In this document: positions 25,075 to 33,072 of the stretch, one piece after another
How positions within the stretch are numbered: the stretch's first letter is position 1
Layout: each line of letters starts with the position of its first letter
Origin: Streptomyces sp. LaPpAH-108
GTDB taxonomy: Bacteria; Actinomycetota; Actinomycetes; Streptomycetales; Streptomycetaceae
Length of the DNA: 64,000 nucleotides
Direction: 5' to 3'
Assembly: GCF_000373625.1 (NCBI RefSeq)
Contig: NZ_KB891998.1
Location: 164,192 to 228,191, forward strand
The notes under the pieces: model-generated
What the model was told of the DNA's origin: nothing
The model's input: only the letters and a program-made list of their open reading frames with translations
Databases searched by the model: none
Program-made: the position numbers and the translations under genes

Positions 25075-26105
25075 TTGGCACCATCCTTCACCAGCACGGG
25101 CTCCTGGCCCTGGACGTCGATCTGCAGGCCCTGTTCGCGCAGGAAGCCGATGGGCACCACGTTGTCCTCGTAGCGGCCGGGCAGCTCGATGCGCATCCGG
25201 CCGATCTGGAGGCCGCCGACGGTGTCGATGGCCGCGCCGAGGATCGAGATGTCGATGTTGTAGGTGCGCGAGAGCTGGGAGATGACCGGCTGGGTGGCGG
25301 CCTCGCCGTGGAAGGTGATGTCCAGGACGGTGCGGTCCTCGCCGGTGGCCTCGCCGCCCACCGGGAAGAGGGCGGAGGCCAGCTGGGAGCCGGGGGTGGC
25401 GAGCAGTTCGCTGACGGTGCCGGATTCCACGACGCGTCCCTTCTCCATGAGTGCGGCGGAGTCGCAGATGGACTTCACGACGTCCATCTCGTGGGTGATG
25501 AGCAGGACGGTGAGCCCGAGCTGCTGGTTGAGGTCGCGCAGCAGCTGGAGGATCGAGCGGGTCGTCTCCGGGTCAAGGGCGCTGGTGGCCTCGTCGGACA
25601 GCAGGACCTTGGGGTCTCCGGCCAGGGCGCGGGCGATGCCGACGCGCTGCTTCTGGCCGCCGGAGAGCTGGGCCGGGGTGGCCTTGGCCTTGTCGGCGAG
25701 GCCGACCAGGTCGAGGAGTTCCAGTGCCTTGCGCGAGCGCTCCTTGCCGGACTTGCCGAGGATCTCCAGCGGCAGTTCGACGTTGTCCTGCACGGTCCGC
25801 GAGGAGAGCAGGTTGAAGTGCTGGAAGACCATGCCGATGTGGGAGCGCGCCCGGCGCAGTTCCCGTCCGGCGCGCGGTCCGCGCCCCGCGAGCGCGGTGA
25901 GGTCCTGCCCGGCCACGGTCACGGTGCCGGCGGTGGGGCGCTCAAGGAGGTTGACGCAGCGGATCAGGGAGGACTTTCCGGCGCCGGACTGGCCGATGAC
26001 GCCGTAGACCTCTCCTTCGCGGACGTGCAGGTCCACGCCGTCCAGGGCGGTGACCTCGCGGCCTCGGGAGCGGTAGACCTTGGTCAGGCCCGATGTCGTG
26101 ATCAC
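25071..26105 (-). CDS. metN: Methionine ABC transporter ATP-binding protein
   Basis: The 344-residue ATPase has Walker A GQSGAGKSS, signature LSGGQKQR, Walker B VLLSDEATSALD and the switch H in LLITHEMD. The C-terminal domain (about 265-344; VISQLSRTYNIDISILGA) is the C2/ACT-like NIL domain that binds methionine and inhibits transport. The GTG at 26105 was chosen because homologues begin (M)ITTSGLTKVY. The 310 bp upstream carries a Cys/Met-rich leader ORF. Confidence 0.93.
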   Translation of the reverse strand: MITTSGLTKVYRSRGREVTALDGVDLHVREGEVYGVIGQSGAGKSSLIRCVNLLERPTAGTVTVAGQDLTALAGRGPRAGRELRRARSHIGMVFQHFNLLSSRTVQDNVELPLEILGKSGKERSRKALELLDLVGLADKAKATPAQLSGGQKQRVGIARALAGDPKVLLSDEATSALDPETTRSILQLLRDLNQQLGLTVLLITHEMDVVKSICDSAALMEKGRVVESGTVSELLATPGSQLASALFPVGGEATGEDRTVLDITFHGEAATQPVISQLSRTYNIDISILGAAIDTVGGLQIGRMRIELPGRYEDNVVPIGFLREQGLQIDVQGQEPVLVKDGAK

Positions 26106-26329
26106 AGGATTTCCGTCACTGTCGAGTGCGCGGGCGCGGGTGGGCCCGGCACGGGTGCTTGCGTTCGATGGGGACGCGGCACGGTTCTCGCGGTGGCGAT
26201 GGGACCGGGGGAAACCCGGGGAGAACGGCGTGTGCGCGAAAGGCGGCACGGGTCCGGTACGCCGGTGTTCCGGACGATCGACCGCGGCTCTCGCTTCGGG
26301 GCGCGAGGCTCAGATGGTGCGGGGGCCCT

Positions 26330-26416
26330 CTAGAAGGCGCACATTCGACACATACAACGAGCACCGGGCGTCATGGTCGCCTCGGTCGCAAGGGTGCGGC
26401 TGCTCATCGTGGTCAT
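26330..26416 (-). CDS. Cys/Met-rich leader peptide ORF upstream of metN
   Basis: ATG 26416 opens a 28-codon frame ending TAG 26330. The last 14 residues read MTPGARCMCRMCAF, starting at an internal ATG (26374) with GAGG five bases upstream. Three Cys and two Met fall in the last seven codons before the final Ala-Phe. A TTTACT hexamer ends 7 bp before ATG 26416 (26424-26429), so the longer form could be leaderless. Such peptides act as amino-acid-responsive attenuators in other bacteria. About 225 bases with several short inverted repeats follow before metN. From 26417 to 26700 no other feature was found. Confidence 0.5.
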   Translation of the reverse strand: MTTMSSRTLATEATMTPGARCMCRMCAF

Positions 26417-26700
26417 GCGGGCCAGTAAAGCAGACGGACGCTCCTGACCGGAGAACGCTGTCCATATGCTGGACAGACGCGGACAGCCCTGGTGGACAGG
26501 GCGGACGCACGGGTTCCGCCGCTCCCGCCCGCTCGGCCAAGCCGGACAAGGGCGGCGGGCCCTCGGCCGGGGGGTGTGCCGGGTTGCCTCGCGGGGCGGG
26601 TTGTGGCCAACGCCACGGCTGCCGTGTCCGCCGGAGAGGGGCAGGGGCGTAGGACGGGGGCGGCGGCGGGCGTCCGTTTCGGCCGTAATAAGGTCTCGGC

Positions 26701-27060
26701 ATGCTCAACGCCCTCTTGCTGGTGACCGGGGTCGCCGCGCTGCTCCTCGCCGCCTGGTGCGGCTGGGCCGCGTACCGGGACCAGCCGACCAAGGACTGGC
26801 ACCTGATCGGCATGGCCGTGGTGTCGGTCCTCGCGCTGGTGCAGCTGGTGGTCGGGGTCGTACGGCTGGCCCGGGGCGAGCGTCCCGAGCAGGGCACGAC
26901 GATCTTCGTGGCGTATCTGCTGGGCGCGTTCGCGTGTGTGCCCGCGGCCGGGTTCATGTCGCTGGCCGAGCGGACCCGCTGGGGCTCGGTGACGGCCGCT
27001 GCGGGCGGTGTGGTCCTTGCCGTGCTCGAAGTACGGCTCTTCGACATCTGGGGAGGCTGA
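26701..27060 (+). CDS. Four-TM integral membrane protein
   Basis: The 119-residue protein has four hydrophobic segments (about 3-24, 35-57, 67-87 and 95-115) with a DQPTKDWHLIG loop between the first two. The size and spacing match small conserved actinomycete membrane proteins of unknown function. It lies 1 bp before the next gene, with GGAGG at its own 3' end acting as that gene's ribosome site, so they form an operon. Confidence 0.78.
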   Translation: MLNALLLVTGVAALLLAAWCGWAAYRDQPTKDWHLIGMAVVSVLALVQLVVGVVRLARGERPEQGTTIFVAYLLGAFACVPAAGFMSLAERTRWGSVTAAAGGVVLAVLEVRLFDIWGG

Positions 27061-27061
27061 C

Positions 27062-27487
27062 ATGACGGCGCTGGAGGAGAAGCCGGCCCGGCTGATCAGC
27101 GGGCCGGGCATGCTGCTCGTCTGGTTCTACGGCGTGATGGTGGTCGGCGCGGTGTCGCGCTCGGTGTACCAGATCGCCACCGAGTTCGACCGGGCCCCGC
27201 TCGCCTACACGCTCTCCGCGCTCGCGGGTGTGGTGTACGGCTTCATCACCTACACCCTGGTCCGGGGCGGCGAGACGGCCCGCCGGGCGGCGCTGGTGTG
27301 CTGCGCCGCCGAGCTGGCCGGTGTGCTGATCGTGGGCACCTGGACCCTGGTCGAGCCGTCCGCGTTCCCCGACGCCACCGTGTGGTCGGACTACGGCATG
27401 GGGTACGTGTTCATCCCCGTGCTGCTGCCGCTGTCCGCGCTGTACTGGCTGCGCAAGGCGCGACTGCGCGCGGACGTCACGCGGTAG
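27062..27487 (+). CDS. Integral membrane protein, partner of the preceding gene
   Basis: The 141-residue protein has four hydrophobic segments (about 18-38, 50-68, 80-98 and 113-131), an acidic N-terminus (MTALEEKPARLISGPG) and a basic C-terminus (RKARLRADVTR). The ATG at 27062 follows GGAGGCTGAC, so the longer in-frame start at 27008 was rejected. The function is unknown; it may form a hetero-oligomer with the product of the upstream gene (inference from operon structure). Confidence 0.78.
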   Translation: MTALEEKPARLISGPGMLLVWFYGVMVVGAVSRSVYQIATEFDRAPLAYTLSALAGVVYGFITYTLVRGGETARRAALVCCAAELAGVLIVGTWTLVEPSAFPDATVWSDYGMGYVFIPVLLPLSALYWLRKARLRADVTR

Positions 27488-27521
27488 CCGCGCAGGGCCC
27501 ACGCGGCAGCCGGGCAGGGCG

Positions 27522-28019
27522 TCACGCGGTGGCCGCGTAGGCGCCCGCCTTCTTCTCCAGCACGATCATCTCCACCCCGTCGGCACCCTGGGAGCGCCCG
27601 ACCGCCTGGTATCCGGCGCGGCGGTACAGCCGCAGCCCGGCGTCGCTGCGGTGGCCGCTGTGCAGCCGGAACACGGTGGCGCCGCGCTGCTCGGTGAGGG
27701 CCGCCTCGGCCGCGCCGAGCAGCCGGGCGCCGATGCCGTGACCCTGGAGGCGGGGGTGGACGCAGAGGGTGCCGATGGCGGCGGCGCCGTCCTCGGTGAG
27801 CCGTCCGCGCACCGAGCCGACGATCTCGTCACCGAGCCGCGCGACGAAGACGCAGTCGGCGGCGACCTCCTCGCGGACCGAGTCCAGGCTCTGGACGAGC
27901 GGGTCGATGCGGTAGTTGCCGTACCGCGCCGCCTCGCTCTGGAAGCAGAGGTACTGGAGCCTGAAGATCTGTTCCGCGTCCTGCTCGGTCGCCGCCGAGA
28001 TGGTCACGCTCATGCCCAT
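27522..28019 (-). CDS. GNAT acetyltransferase
   Basis: The 165-residue single-domain GNAT protein has the acetyl-CoA loop HPRLQGHGIGARLLGAAE and the late RLYRRAGYQAVGRS. GGGAGG lies about 10 nt before ATG 28019; ATG 28013 is the alternative. It is convergent with the membrane-protein pair. The substrate is unknown. Confidence 0.82.
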   Translation of the reverse strand: MGMSVTISAATEQDAEQIFRLQYLCFQSEAARYGNYRIDPLVQSLDSVREEVAADCVFVARLGDEIVGSVRGRLTEDGAAAIGTLCVHPRLQGHGIGARLLGAAEAALTEQRGATVFRLHSGHRSDAGLRLYRRAGYQAVGRSQGADGVEMIVLEKKAGAYAATA

Positions 28020-28064
28020 GTGCGCACGCCTCCCGCTCACCTGATCAGCCGTCGTACCTCACAC

Positions 28065-28571
28065 CTATCCCCGCACTCCTCCGGCCGCAACCTCCGGCGC
28101 GAGCAATCGACGCAGACATCCCAGACATCGGGAACGTTCCGGGCCGAGACTGCCCTGTGAGATACCCAACTCCCCGGCGATCTCCCGGTAGGTGGGGTCG
28201 TGCGGGGAGAGCAGCGCCGCCAGCAGCCGGGGGCAGCGCCCGGGCAGCCGCCCGACCGCCTCGCGCAGCACGCCGTACCGGGCGGCGGTGAGGGCGAGTT
28301 GTTCGGGTCCGGGCCGCGCGTCGTCGGCGGGCTCGGCGCCGTAGGGGCGCTCGCGCCGGACGGTACGGCGGCTGCGGCGGGCCTCGGCGCGTACGGCCCG
28401 GCGCAGCCAGCGCTGCGGGTCGGGCGGCGGGCCGTCGGCCGCCAGCAGCTCCAGCAGCCGTACCCAGACCGCCTGTTCGAGATCGCCGGGCTCGCTTCCG
28501 CCGGCCTGCGCCTCGGCGGATGCCTCGGCCGTGAGCAGCGGGCCCAGGGCCGCCACGAGGTCGTCCGTCAT
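28065..28571 (-). CDS. ECF-like RNA polymerase sigma factor
   Basis: The 168-residue protein has a region-2-like part (about 25-80; LEQAVWVRLLELLA, then PQRWLRRAVRAEARR) and a region-4 helix-turn-helix (about 105-160; VGRLPGRCPRLLAALLSPHDPTYREIAGELGISQGSLGPERSRCLGCLRRLL in outline). No anti-sigma gene lies next to it. No Shine-Dalgarno sequence precedes ATG 28571, and a terminator hairpin ends 9 bp away, so the mRNA may be leaderless. A GTG at 28625 would put the hairpin inside the gene and is less likely. Confidence 0.78.
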   Translation of the reverse strand: MTDDLVAALGPLLTAEASAEAQAGGSEPGDLEQAVWVRLLELLAADGPPPDPQRWLRRAVRAEARRSRRTVRRERPYGAEPADDARPGPEQLALTAARYGVLREAVGRLPGRCPRLLAALLSPHDPTYREIAGELGISQGSLGPERSRCLGCLRRLLAPEVAAGGVRG

Positions 28572-28579
28572 ATGCGCAA

Positions 28580-28621
28580 CGACGCGCCGTCCGGGCCGGG
28601 GGGTTCCCGGACGGCGCGTCG
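28580..28621 (-). terminator. Terminator between glpQ and the sigma-factor gene
   Basis: A perfect 16-bp stem (28580-28595 and 28606-28621) with a 10-nt loop. It lies 46 bp after the leftward glpQ stop and only 8 bp before the sigma-factor ATG. Confidence 0.85.
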
Positions 28622-28666
28622 TCACCCCGACCGGGGAGGCCGGGGCCACGGGGTTGACGCGGGGGC

Positions 28667-29842
28667 TCAGCCGCCGAGGAAGTCGGCGCGGGCGAGCAGG
28701 GCGGTGTCGGCGTTGTCGGTGAAGACGCCGTCGATGCCGGTGGCGAAGTAGGTGCGGAAGGCGCCGAAGGCGTCGCCGTAGCCGTCCGGGGCGCTGCCCT
28801 TGCGGTACTCGGCCGGGAGGAACGGGTTCTCGTTGCGCATCGTGTAGGGGTGCAGCACCAGGCCGACCTTGTGGGCGTCCCGGACCAGCGTGGTGGGCTT
28901 GTCCAGGGTGCCGTCGGACTTCTTCGGGATGATCAGGTCGAGCGTGGGGCCGATGCCCTGCGCGTAACCGGCGATCTCCCGCAGCCCCTTGGGGGTGACC
29001 AGGTCCGCGGTCGTGCGCGGGTCGCCCGTCTCGACGAAGTCGTAGGGACGGCTGTCGGCGGAGGAGAGCAGCACGACCAGCGGGTTGTCGATCAGCCGGT
29101 GCATGCGCTGGATGCTGGTCGGCTCGAAGGACTGCACGATCACCGGGGAGTTGCGGCCGTCCTTGCCGTACTTGTGGAGCAGCTTGGCGACCCGCTCCTC
29201 CAGGCCGAGGCCGAGCTTGCGGAAGTAGGTGGGGTGCTTCAGCTCGGGGTAGATCCACACCTGGCGGCCCAGCTCACGGGTGCGCCGGTCCTGCCACTGA
29301 AGGACCTCTTCGAAGGTGGGGATCGGCCAGCGCCCGTTGTAGAGGGTGTTGTGCGGCCGGTTGGCGGGGATGCGCTCGACGGCGCGCAGCGTGCGCAGCT
29401 CGGCCAGCGTGAAGTCCTCGGTGAACCAGCCGGTGGTGGACACCCCGTCCAGCAGCTTGGTGGCCTTGCGGTCCGCGAACTCGGGGTGCGAGGCCACGTC
29501 GGTGGTGCCGCCGATCTCCGGCTCGTGCCGGCAGACGAGATGCCCGTCCTTGGTGGGCACCAGGTCACCTGCCTCCACGATGTCGGCGCCGAGTTCGAGC
29601 GCCAGGTCGTACGAGCCGAAGGTGTGCTCGGGACGGTAGCCGCTGGTGCCCCGGTGGCCGATGATCGTCGGCTTGGGCAGGCTCTTCAGCCCGCGCCCGC
29701 CCTGCGCCGCCGTACGGGTGCCGGCCGCGTGAGCGGCGCCGGGCAGCCCGAGGACCGCGCCGCCCGCGCCGAGCACCGCGGCGCCGAGGACCGCCCGCCG
29801 TCCGGTGCCCTGGGGGGACCGGTTCGTCTGCTCGCTCTCCAT
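28667..29842 (-). CDS. glpQ: Secreted glycerophosphodiester phosphodiesterase (Tat substrate)
   Basis: The 391-residue protein starts MESEQTNRSPQGTGRRAVLG, a twin-arginine signal, with cleavage likely after AAHA. The GDPD barrel follows: IIGHRGTSGYRPEHT (catalytic His and Arg), EAGDLVPTKDGHLVCRHE, and late VGLVLHPYTMR and GVFTDN. It releases glycerol-3-phosphate from phospholipid head groups for phosphate scavenging. AGGAGG precedes ATG 29842. A PHO-box-like array lies about 200 bp upstream, consistent with PhoP control known for S. coelicolor glpQ genes. Confidence 0.92.
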   Translation of the reverse strand: MESEQTNRSPQGTGRRAVLGAAVLGAGGAVLGLPGAAHAAGTRTAAQGGRGLKSLPKPTIIGHRGTSGYRPEHTFGSYDLALELGADIVEAGDLVPTKDGHLVCRHEPEIGGTTDVASHPEFADRKATKLLDGVSTTGWFTEDFTLAELRTLRAVERIPANRPHNTLYNGRWPIPTFEEVLQWQDRRTRELGRQVWIYPELKHPTYFRKLGLGLEERVAKLLHKYGKDGRNSPVIVQSFEPTSIQRMHRLIDNPLVVLLSSADSRPYDFVETGDPRTTADLVTPKGLREIAGYAQGIGPTLDLIIPKKSDGTLDKPTTLVRDAHKVGLVLHPYTMRNENPFLPAEYRKGSAPDGYGDAFGAFRTYFATGIDGVFTDNADTALLARADFLGG

Positions 29843-30041
29843 GCGCGCCTCCTGCCGTGGGATCGTCGAATGCGCGCTGATCGTAGGGGCGGCGGGGTGA
29901 CCGGCGGGAGACCCCGGTACGAACACGCGGGTGACACGGAGTGTCCGGTGGGGGTGGTGAGGTGACGGTTCGTCGGGTCCGTCCGAGGGGCCGCCGAAGG
30001 GCCGTCCGGGTGCGACACCTGTCACATCCCGGGCACCCTCC

Positions 30042-30096
30042 GTGAGGAAGACCCGCAGGTAAACCAGCGTCAACATCGCGTAAGACCTCGGTGAAC
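30042..30096 (-). promoter_or_regulatory. PHO-box-like direct-repeat array upstream of glpQ
   Basis: Reading the minus strand from 30096, consecutive 11-bp units begin GTTCACCGAGG, TCTTACGCGAT, GTTGACGCTGG, TTTACCTGCGG and GTCTTCCTCAC. The first matches the PhoP half-site GTTCACC exactly and the third closely; the others are weaker. An 11-bp phase is the hallmark of Streptomyces PHO boxes. The rest of the 29843-30188 gap shows no gene and should hold the divergent promoters of glpQ and plsC. Confidence 0.55.
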
Positions 30097-30188
30097 CGCG
30101 CGGGCCCGACGTGCGTTTCCCCGGTTGCCGCGAGTAATGTCCTCACCTGCACAGACTCATAACGATCCCGACGGCCTCGGAGGACCTG

Positions 30189-30860
30189 TTGTCCCGCTTC
30201 GCCCTCATCAAGGCAGTGCTCGGACCGATCATGCGCCTGATGTTCCGTCCTCAGGTGGAGGGCCTGGAGAACATTCCCGGCGACGGGCCGGTGATCCTGG
30301 CGGGTAACCATCTCACTTTCATCGACTCCATCGTGCTGCCGGTCGTCTCCAAGCGGCAGGTCTGCTTCATCGGCAAGGACGAGTACGTCACCGGCAAGGG
30401 CGTCAAGGGCCGCGCGATGGCCTGGTTCTTCACCGGCGTCGGCATGATCCCGGTCGACCGGGACGGGGCGAACGGGGGCGTGGCCGCGCTGATGACCGGG
30501 CGGCGGATCCTGGAGGAGGGGAAGATCTTCGGGATCTACCCCGAGGGCACGAGGTCGCCTGACGGCCGTCTTTACCGGGGGCGTACCGGTATCGCTCGGC
30601 TCACGCTCATGACCGGGGCGCCTGTTGTTCCCTTCGCCATGATCGGTACCGACAAGCTGCAGCCGGGTGGGAGTGGGATGCCGCGGCCTGGGCGGGTGAC
30701 GGTTCGTTTTGGCGAGCCGATGGAGTTCTCTCGGTATGAGGGGATGGATCGGGATCGGTATGTGCTGCGGGCGGTCACGGATTCTGTGATGGCTGAGGTC
30801 ATGCGGTTGTCTGGGCAGGAGTACGTGGATATGTACGCGACCAAGGCCAAGGCTGCGTAA
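30189..30860 (+). CDS. plsC: PlsC-type 1-acylglycerol-3-phosphate acyltransferase
   Basis: The TTG start at 30189 gives 223 residues starting MSRFALIKAVLG. Acyltransferase box I is NHLTFID, box II lies around FFTGVGMIPVDRD, box III is YPEGTRSPDG and box IV is VVPFAMIG. It transfers an acyl chain to lysophosphatidic acid at the membrane. Codons in the last 80 residues use more T and A in third position than neighbouring genes. A recurrent intergenic repeat follows the stop. Confidence 0.85.
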   Translation: MSRFALIKAVLGPIMRLMFRPQVEGLENIPGDGPVILAGNHLTFIDSIVLPVVSKRQVCFIGKDEYVTGKGVKGRAMAWFFTGVGMIPVDRDGANGGVAALMTGRRILEEGKIFGIYPEGTRSPDGRLYRGRTGIARLTLMTGAPVVPFAMIGTDKLQPGGSGMPRPGRVTVRFGEPMEFSRYEGMDRDRYVLRAVTDSVMAEVMRLSGQEYVDMYATKAKAA

Positions 30861-30883
30861 TCACCGTTTTCGGGTGCGGGTGC

Positions 30884-30917
30884 GTTGTGGCTTGTCGCGC
30901 AGTTCCCCGCGCCCCTT
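30884..30917. repeat. Streptomyces intergenic repeat, copy 1
   Basis: The sequence GTGGCTTGTCGCGC, A, GTTCCCCGCGCCCCT matches copy 2 at 34134-34166 with one internal difference (A/G) and one near the 5' edge. The same motif recurs between genes in many Streptomyces genomes (from memory). It lies between convergent plsC and MFS genes, and its last base is the first base of the MFS stop codon as read on the plus strand. Confidence 0.8.
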
Positions 30918-32439
30918 AAAAACACTTGTCCAGCCGTTGCCTGTCCAGCAGGAACCAGGCTGCAATTGCCGTCAACAACAGCACCGCTGCCCCCGCTCCG
31001 CACGCCAAGTGCAGGCCGTGTACGAACGCTTCTCTGGATGCTTCCAGGAGGTCGTGCGCGGTGGTCGGGGGCAGTTTTGTTGCCGTTTCCACTGCCGCGC
31101 CCAGTGATTCGTGGGCCGCTGCCGGGGTGCCCGGCGGAGCCGTGAAGTCGCGGTATGCCGCTGTCACGATCGAGCCCAGGAGGGCGATGCCCAGGGCCGC
31201 GCCGAGTTCGTAGGCCGTTTCGGAGACGGCGGAGGCCGCTCCCGCCTGGTTCTTGGGGACGCTGGAGAGGATCACGTCGGCGGTGACGGTGAAGGAGAAG
31301 CCCGCGCCGATGCCGACGATCAGGAGGGCGGCGCCGAGCAGGGGGTAGCCGGTGGACTCGCTGATCGTGGTGAGGGCGGCGAGGGCGAGGCCGATGGCGG
31401 CCAGGCCCGCGGAGACCACCGCGCGGACCGAGAAGCGGCGGGCGGCGCGGCCCGCGAGGAGGCCCGCTCCGACGGCGCCGACGGCGGCGGGCAGTTCGGC
31501 CAGGCCCGCTTCGAACGGGTGTCTGCCCTGGACCAGTTGGAGGAACTGGGACAGGAAGAACACCAGCCCCGACATGCCGAGCACGGTGAGCAGGTCGGCC
31601 AGGACCGCCCCGCCGAAGCCCCGGCGCCGGAAGAGGCGTACGTCGAGAAGCGGGGTGGGCAGCGCGAGCTGGCGGCGTACGAAGCCGTAGAGCGCGGCGG
31701 CGCCGAGCAGGCCCGCGGCGAGGGCGGGGGCGGTGGGTCCGTGGGTGGCGGTCTCCTTGACCGCGTAGACCACACCGAGCATGCCGGTCAGGGACAGGGC
31801 GACGCTCATCAGGTCCCAGGGGCCGGGCTTCGGGTCGCGGGACTCGGGCAGGACGCGGGCGCCGACGAGGACCAGCAGGGCCGTCACCGGCAGGTTGATC
31901 AGGAAGACCGAGCCCCACCAGAAGTGCTCGAGCAGGAAGCCGCCCACGATGGGTCCGACGGCCGTACCGGCGGAGGCGGTGGCGCCCCAGACGCCGACGG
32001 CGAGGCTGCGTTCGCGCGGGTCGTGGAAGAGGGTGCGGATCAGGCCCAGGGTCGCGGGCATCAGGGTCGCGCCCGCCATGCCGAGCAGGGCGCGGGCCAG
32101 GATCATCAGGCCGGGGGTCGTGGCGTAGGCGTTCAGGACGGAGAGCACGCCGAACGCCGCCGCGCCCCACAGCAGGACGCGCTTGCGGCCGACGCGGTCG
32201 CCGAGGCTGCCCATGGAGACGAGCAGCCCGGCGATGACGAAGGAGTACACGTCCCCGATCCACAGCAGCTCGGTGCCGGAGGGGTGCAGGTCCTCGCTGA
32301 TGAAGGGGGTGGCGAGGCCGAGGACGGTTGCGTCCACGGCCACGAGCAGCACGGCCAGGGTCAGGACGGCGAGCGCGAGCCAGCGGCCCGGGCGCGGTGG
32401 CGTACCGGTGACGACGGCCGGCCGCAGGGTGCCGGTCAT
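30916..32439 (-). CDS. MFS drug-efflux transporter (14-TM DHA2/QacA type)
   Basis: The 507-residue transporter has about 14 membrane helices. Motif A is GSLGDRVGRKRVLL, motif B includes RALLGMAGA, and motif C is GTAVGPIVGGFL. It is a proton-coupled exporter of hydrophobic drugs; the substrate is unknown. Its ATG overlaps the TetR stop (ATGA, 32436-32439), so the two are coupled. A palindromic operator lies upstream of the TetR gene. Confidence 0.88.
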   Translation of the reverse strand: MTGTLRPAVVTGTPPRPGRWLALAVLTLAVLLVAVDATVLGLATPFISEDLHPSGTELLWIGDVYSFVIAGLLVSMGSLGDRVGRKRVLLWGAAAFGVLSVLNAYATTPGLMILARALLGMAGATLMPATLGLIRTLFHDPRERSLAVGVWGATASAGTAVGPIVGGFLLEHFWWGSVFLINLPVTALLVLVGARVLPESRDPKPGPWDLMSVALSLTGMLGVVYAVKETATHGPTAPALAAGLLGAAALYGFVRRQLALPTPLLDVRLFRRRGFGGAVLADLLTVLGMSGLVFFLSQFLQLVQGRHPFEAGLAELPAAVGAVGAGLLAGRAARRFSVRAVVSAGLAAIGLALAALTTISESTGYPLLGAALLIVGIGAGFSFTVTADVILSSVPKNQAGAASAVSETAYELGAALGIALLGSIVTAAYRDFTAPPGTPAAAHESLGAAVETATKLPPTTAHDLLEASREAFVHGLHLACGAGAAVLLLTAIAAWFLLDRQRLDKCF

Positions 32440-32987
32440 GGTTCCTCGTTCCTGAGAGCGCCGCCGAGCAGCAGCTCGGCGACCATGGTGGGGAAGTCGC
32501 GGGCGGCCACGCGGCCGTCCAGGGTGGCCCAGGCGCACGCGGTGATCAGGCCGTACAGCGCCTCGGTGAGCCAGGCGGGGGTGAGGTCGATGCGCAGCTC
32601 ACCCTCGCGCTGGCCGCGCCGGAACAGCGCGCCGATCCGGGCGTCCAGGCGCTCCCAGCCCTCGTTCAGCCCCTGGCCCTCCCAGAGCTGGCTCTCGCCG
32701 TAGAGGAAGGCGACCAGTCCGGCGGCGGGCTGGAGTTCGCGCACGAGACGGCGTACGGCCTCGCTCGCGGGGCCCTCGTCCAGGCGGGCGCGGTCGAGCG
32801 CGGCCTCGCACTCCGCGATGCCGAGGGCTTCCAGCGCACGGACGAGCGCGTCGCGTCCGGCGAAGTGGCGGTGCAAGGTGGCGCGACTGATCCCGGCGGC
32901 ACGGGCGACCTCGTCCATGGTCGCGGTGGATCTGCGGGTCAGCAGCGCGGCGGCACTGCGCAGCACGTGGTCTCGGTCCAGGGCCAT
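32436..32987 (-). CDS. TetR-family regulator of the MFS exporter
   Basis: The 183-residue protein has an N-terminal TetR helix-turn-helix (about 20-60; TMDEVARAAGISRATLHRHFAGRDAL) and a variable ligand domain. It is first in a two-gene operon with the exporter and has a perfect 7-bp-arm palindrome 18 bp before its ATG, so autoregulation and drug-induced release are likely (family knowledge plus context). Confidence 0.87.
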   Translation of the reverse strand: MALDRDHVLRSAAALLTRRSTATMDEVARAAGISRATLHRHFAGRDALVRALEALGIAECEAALDRARLDEGPASEAVRRLVRELQPAAGLVAFLYGESQLWEGQGLNEGWERLDARIGALFRRGQREGELRIDLTPAWLTEALYGLITACAWATLDGRVAARDFPTMVAELLLGGALRNEEP

Positions 32988-33005
32988 GAGACGAGGGTAC
33001 CTCTA

Positions 33006-33025
33006 GTGAGACGTTGATGTCTCAC
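33006..33025. promoter_or_regulatory. Palindromic TetR operator candidate
   Basis: GTGAGAC (33006-33012) and GTCTCAC (33019-33025) form a perfect inverted repeat with a 6-bp spacer, upstream of the TetR start at 32987. Size and position fit a TetR-dimer operator overlapping the promoter. Confidence 0.6.
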
Positions 33026-33072
33026 CAAGGGCATGTGTGACTCACTCGGGCCTGGTCGTGCTGGTGGCGCCC

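Noticed and set aside
26106..26420. SAM riboswitch before metN
   Set aside because: No recognisable SAM-I/II/IV core was found; a Cys/Met leader ORF explains the region better.
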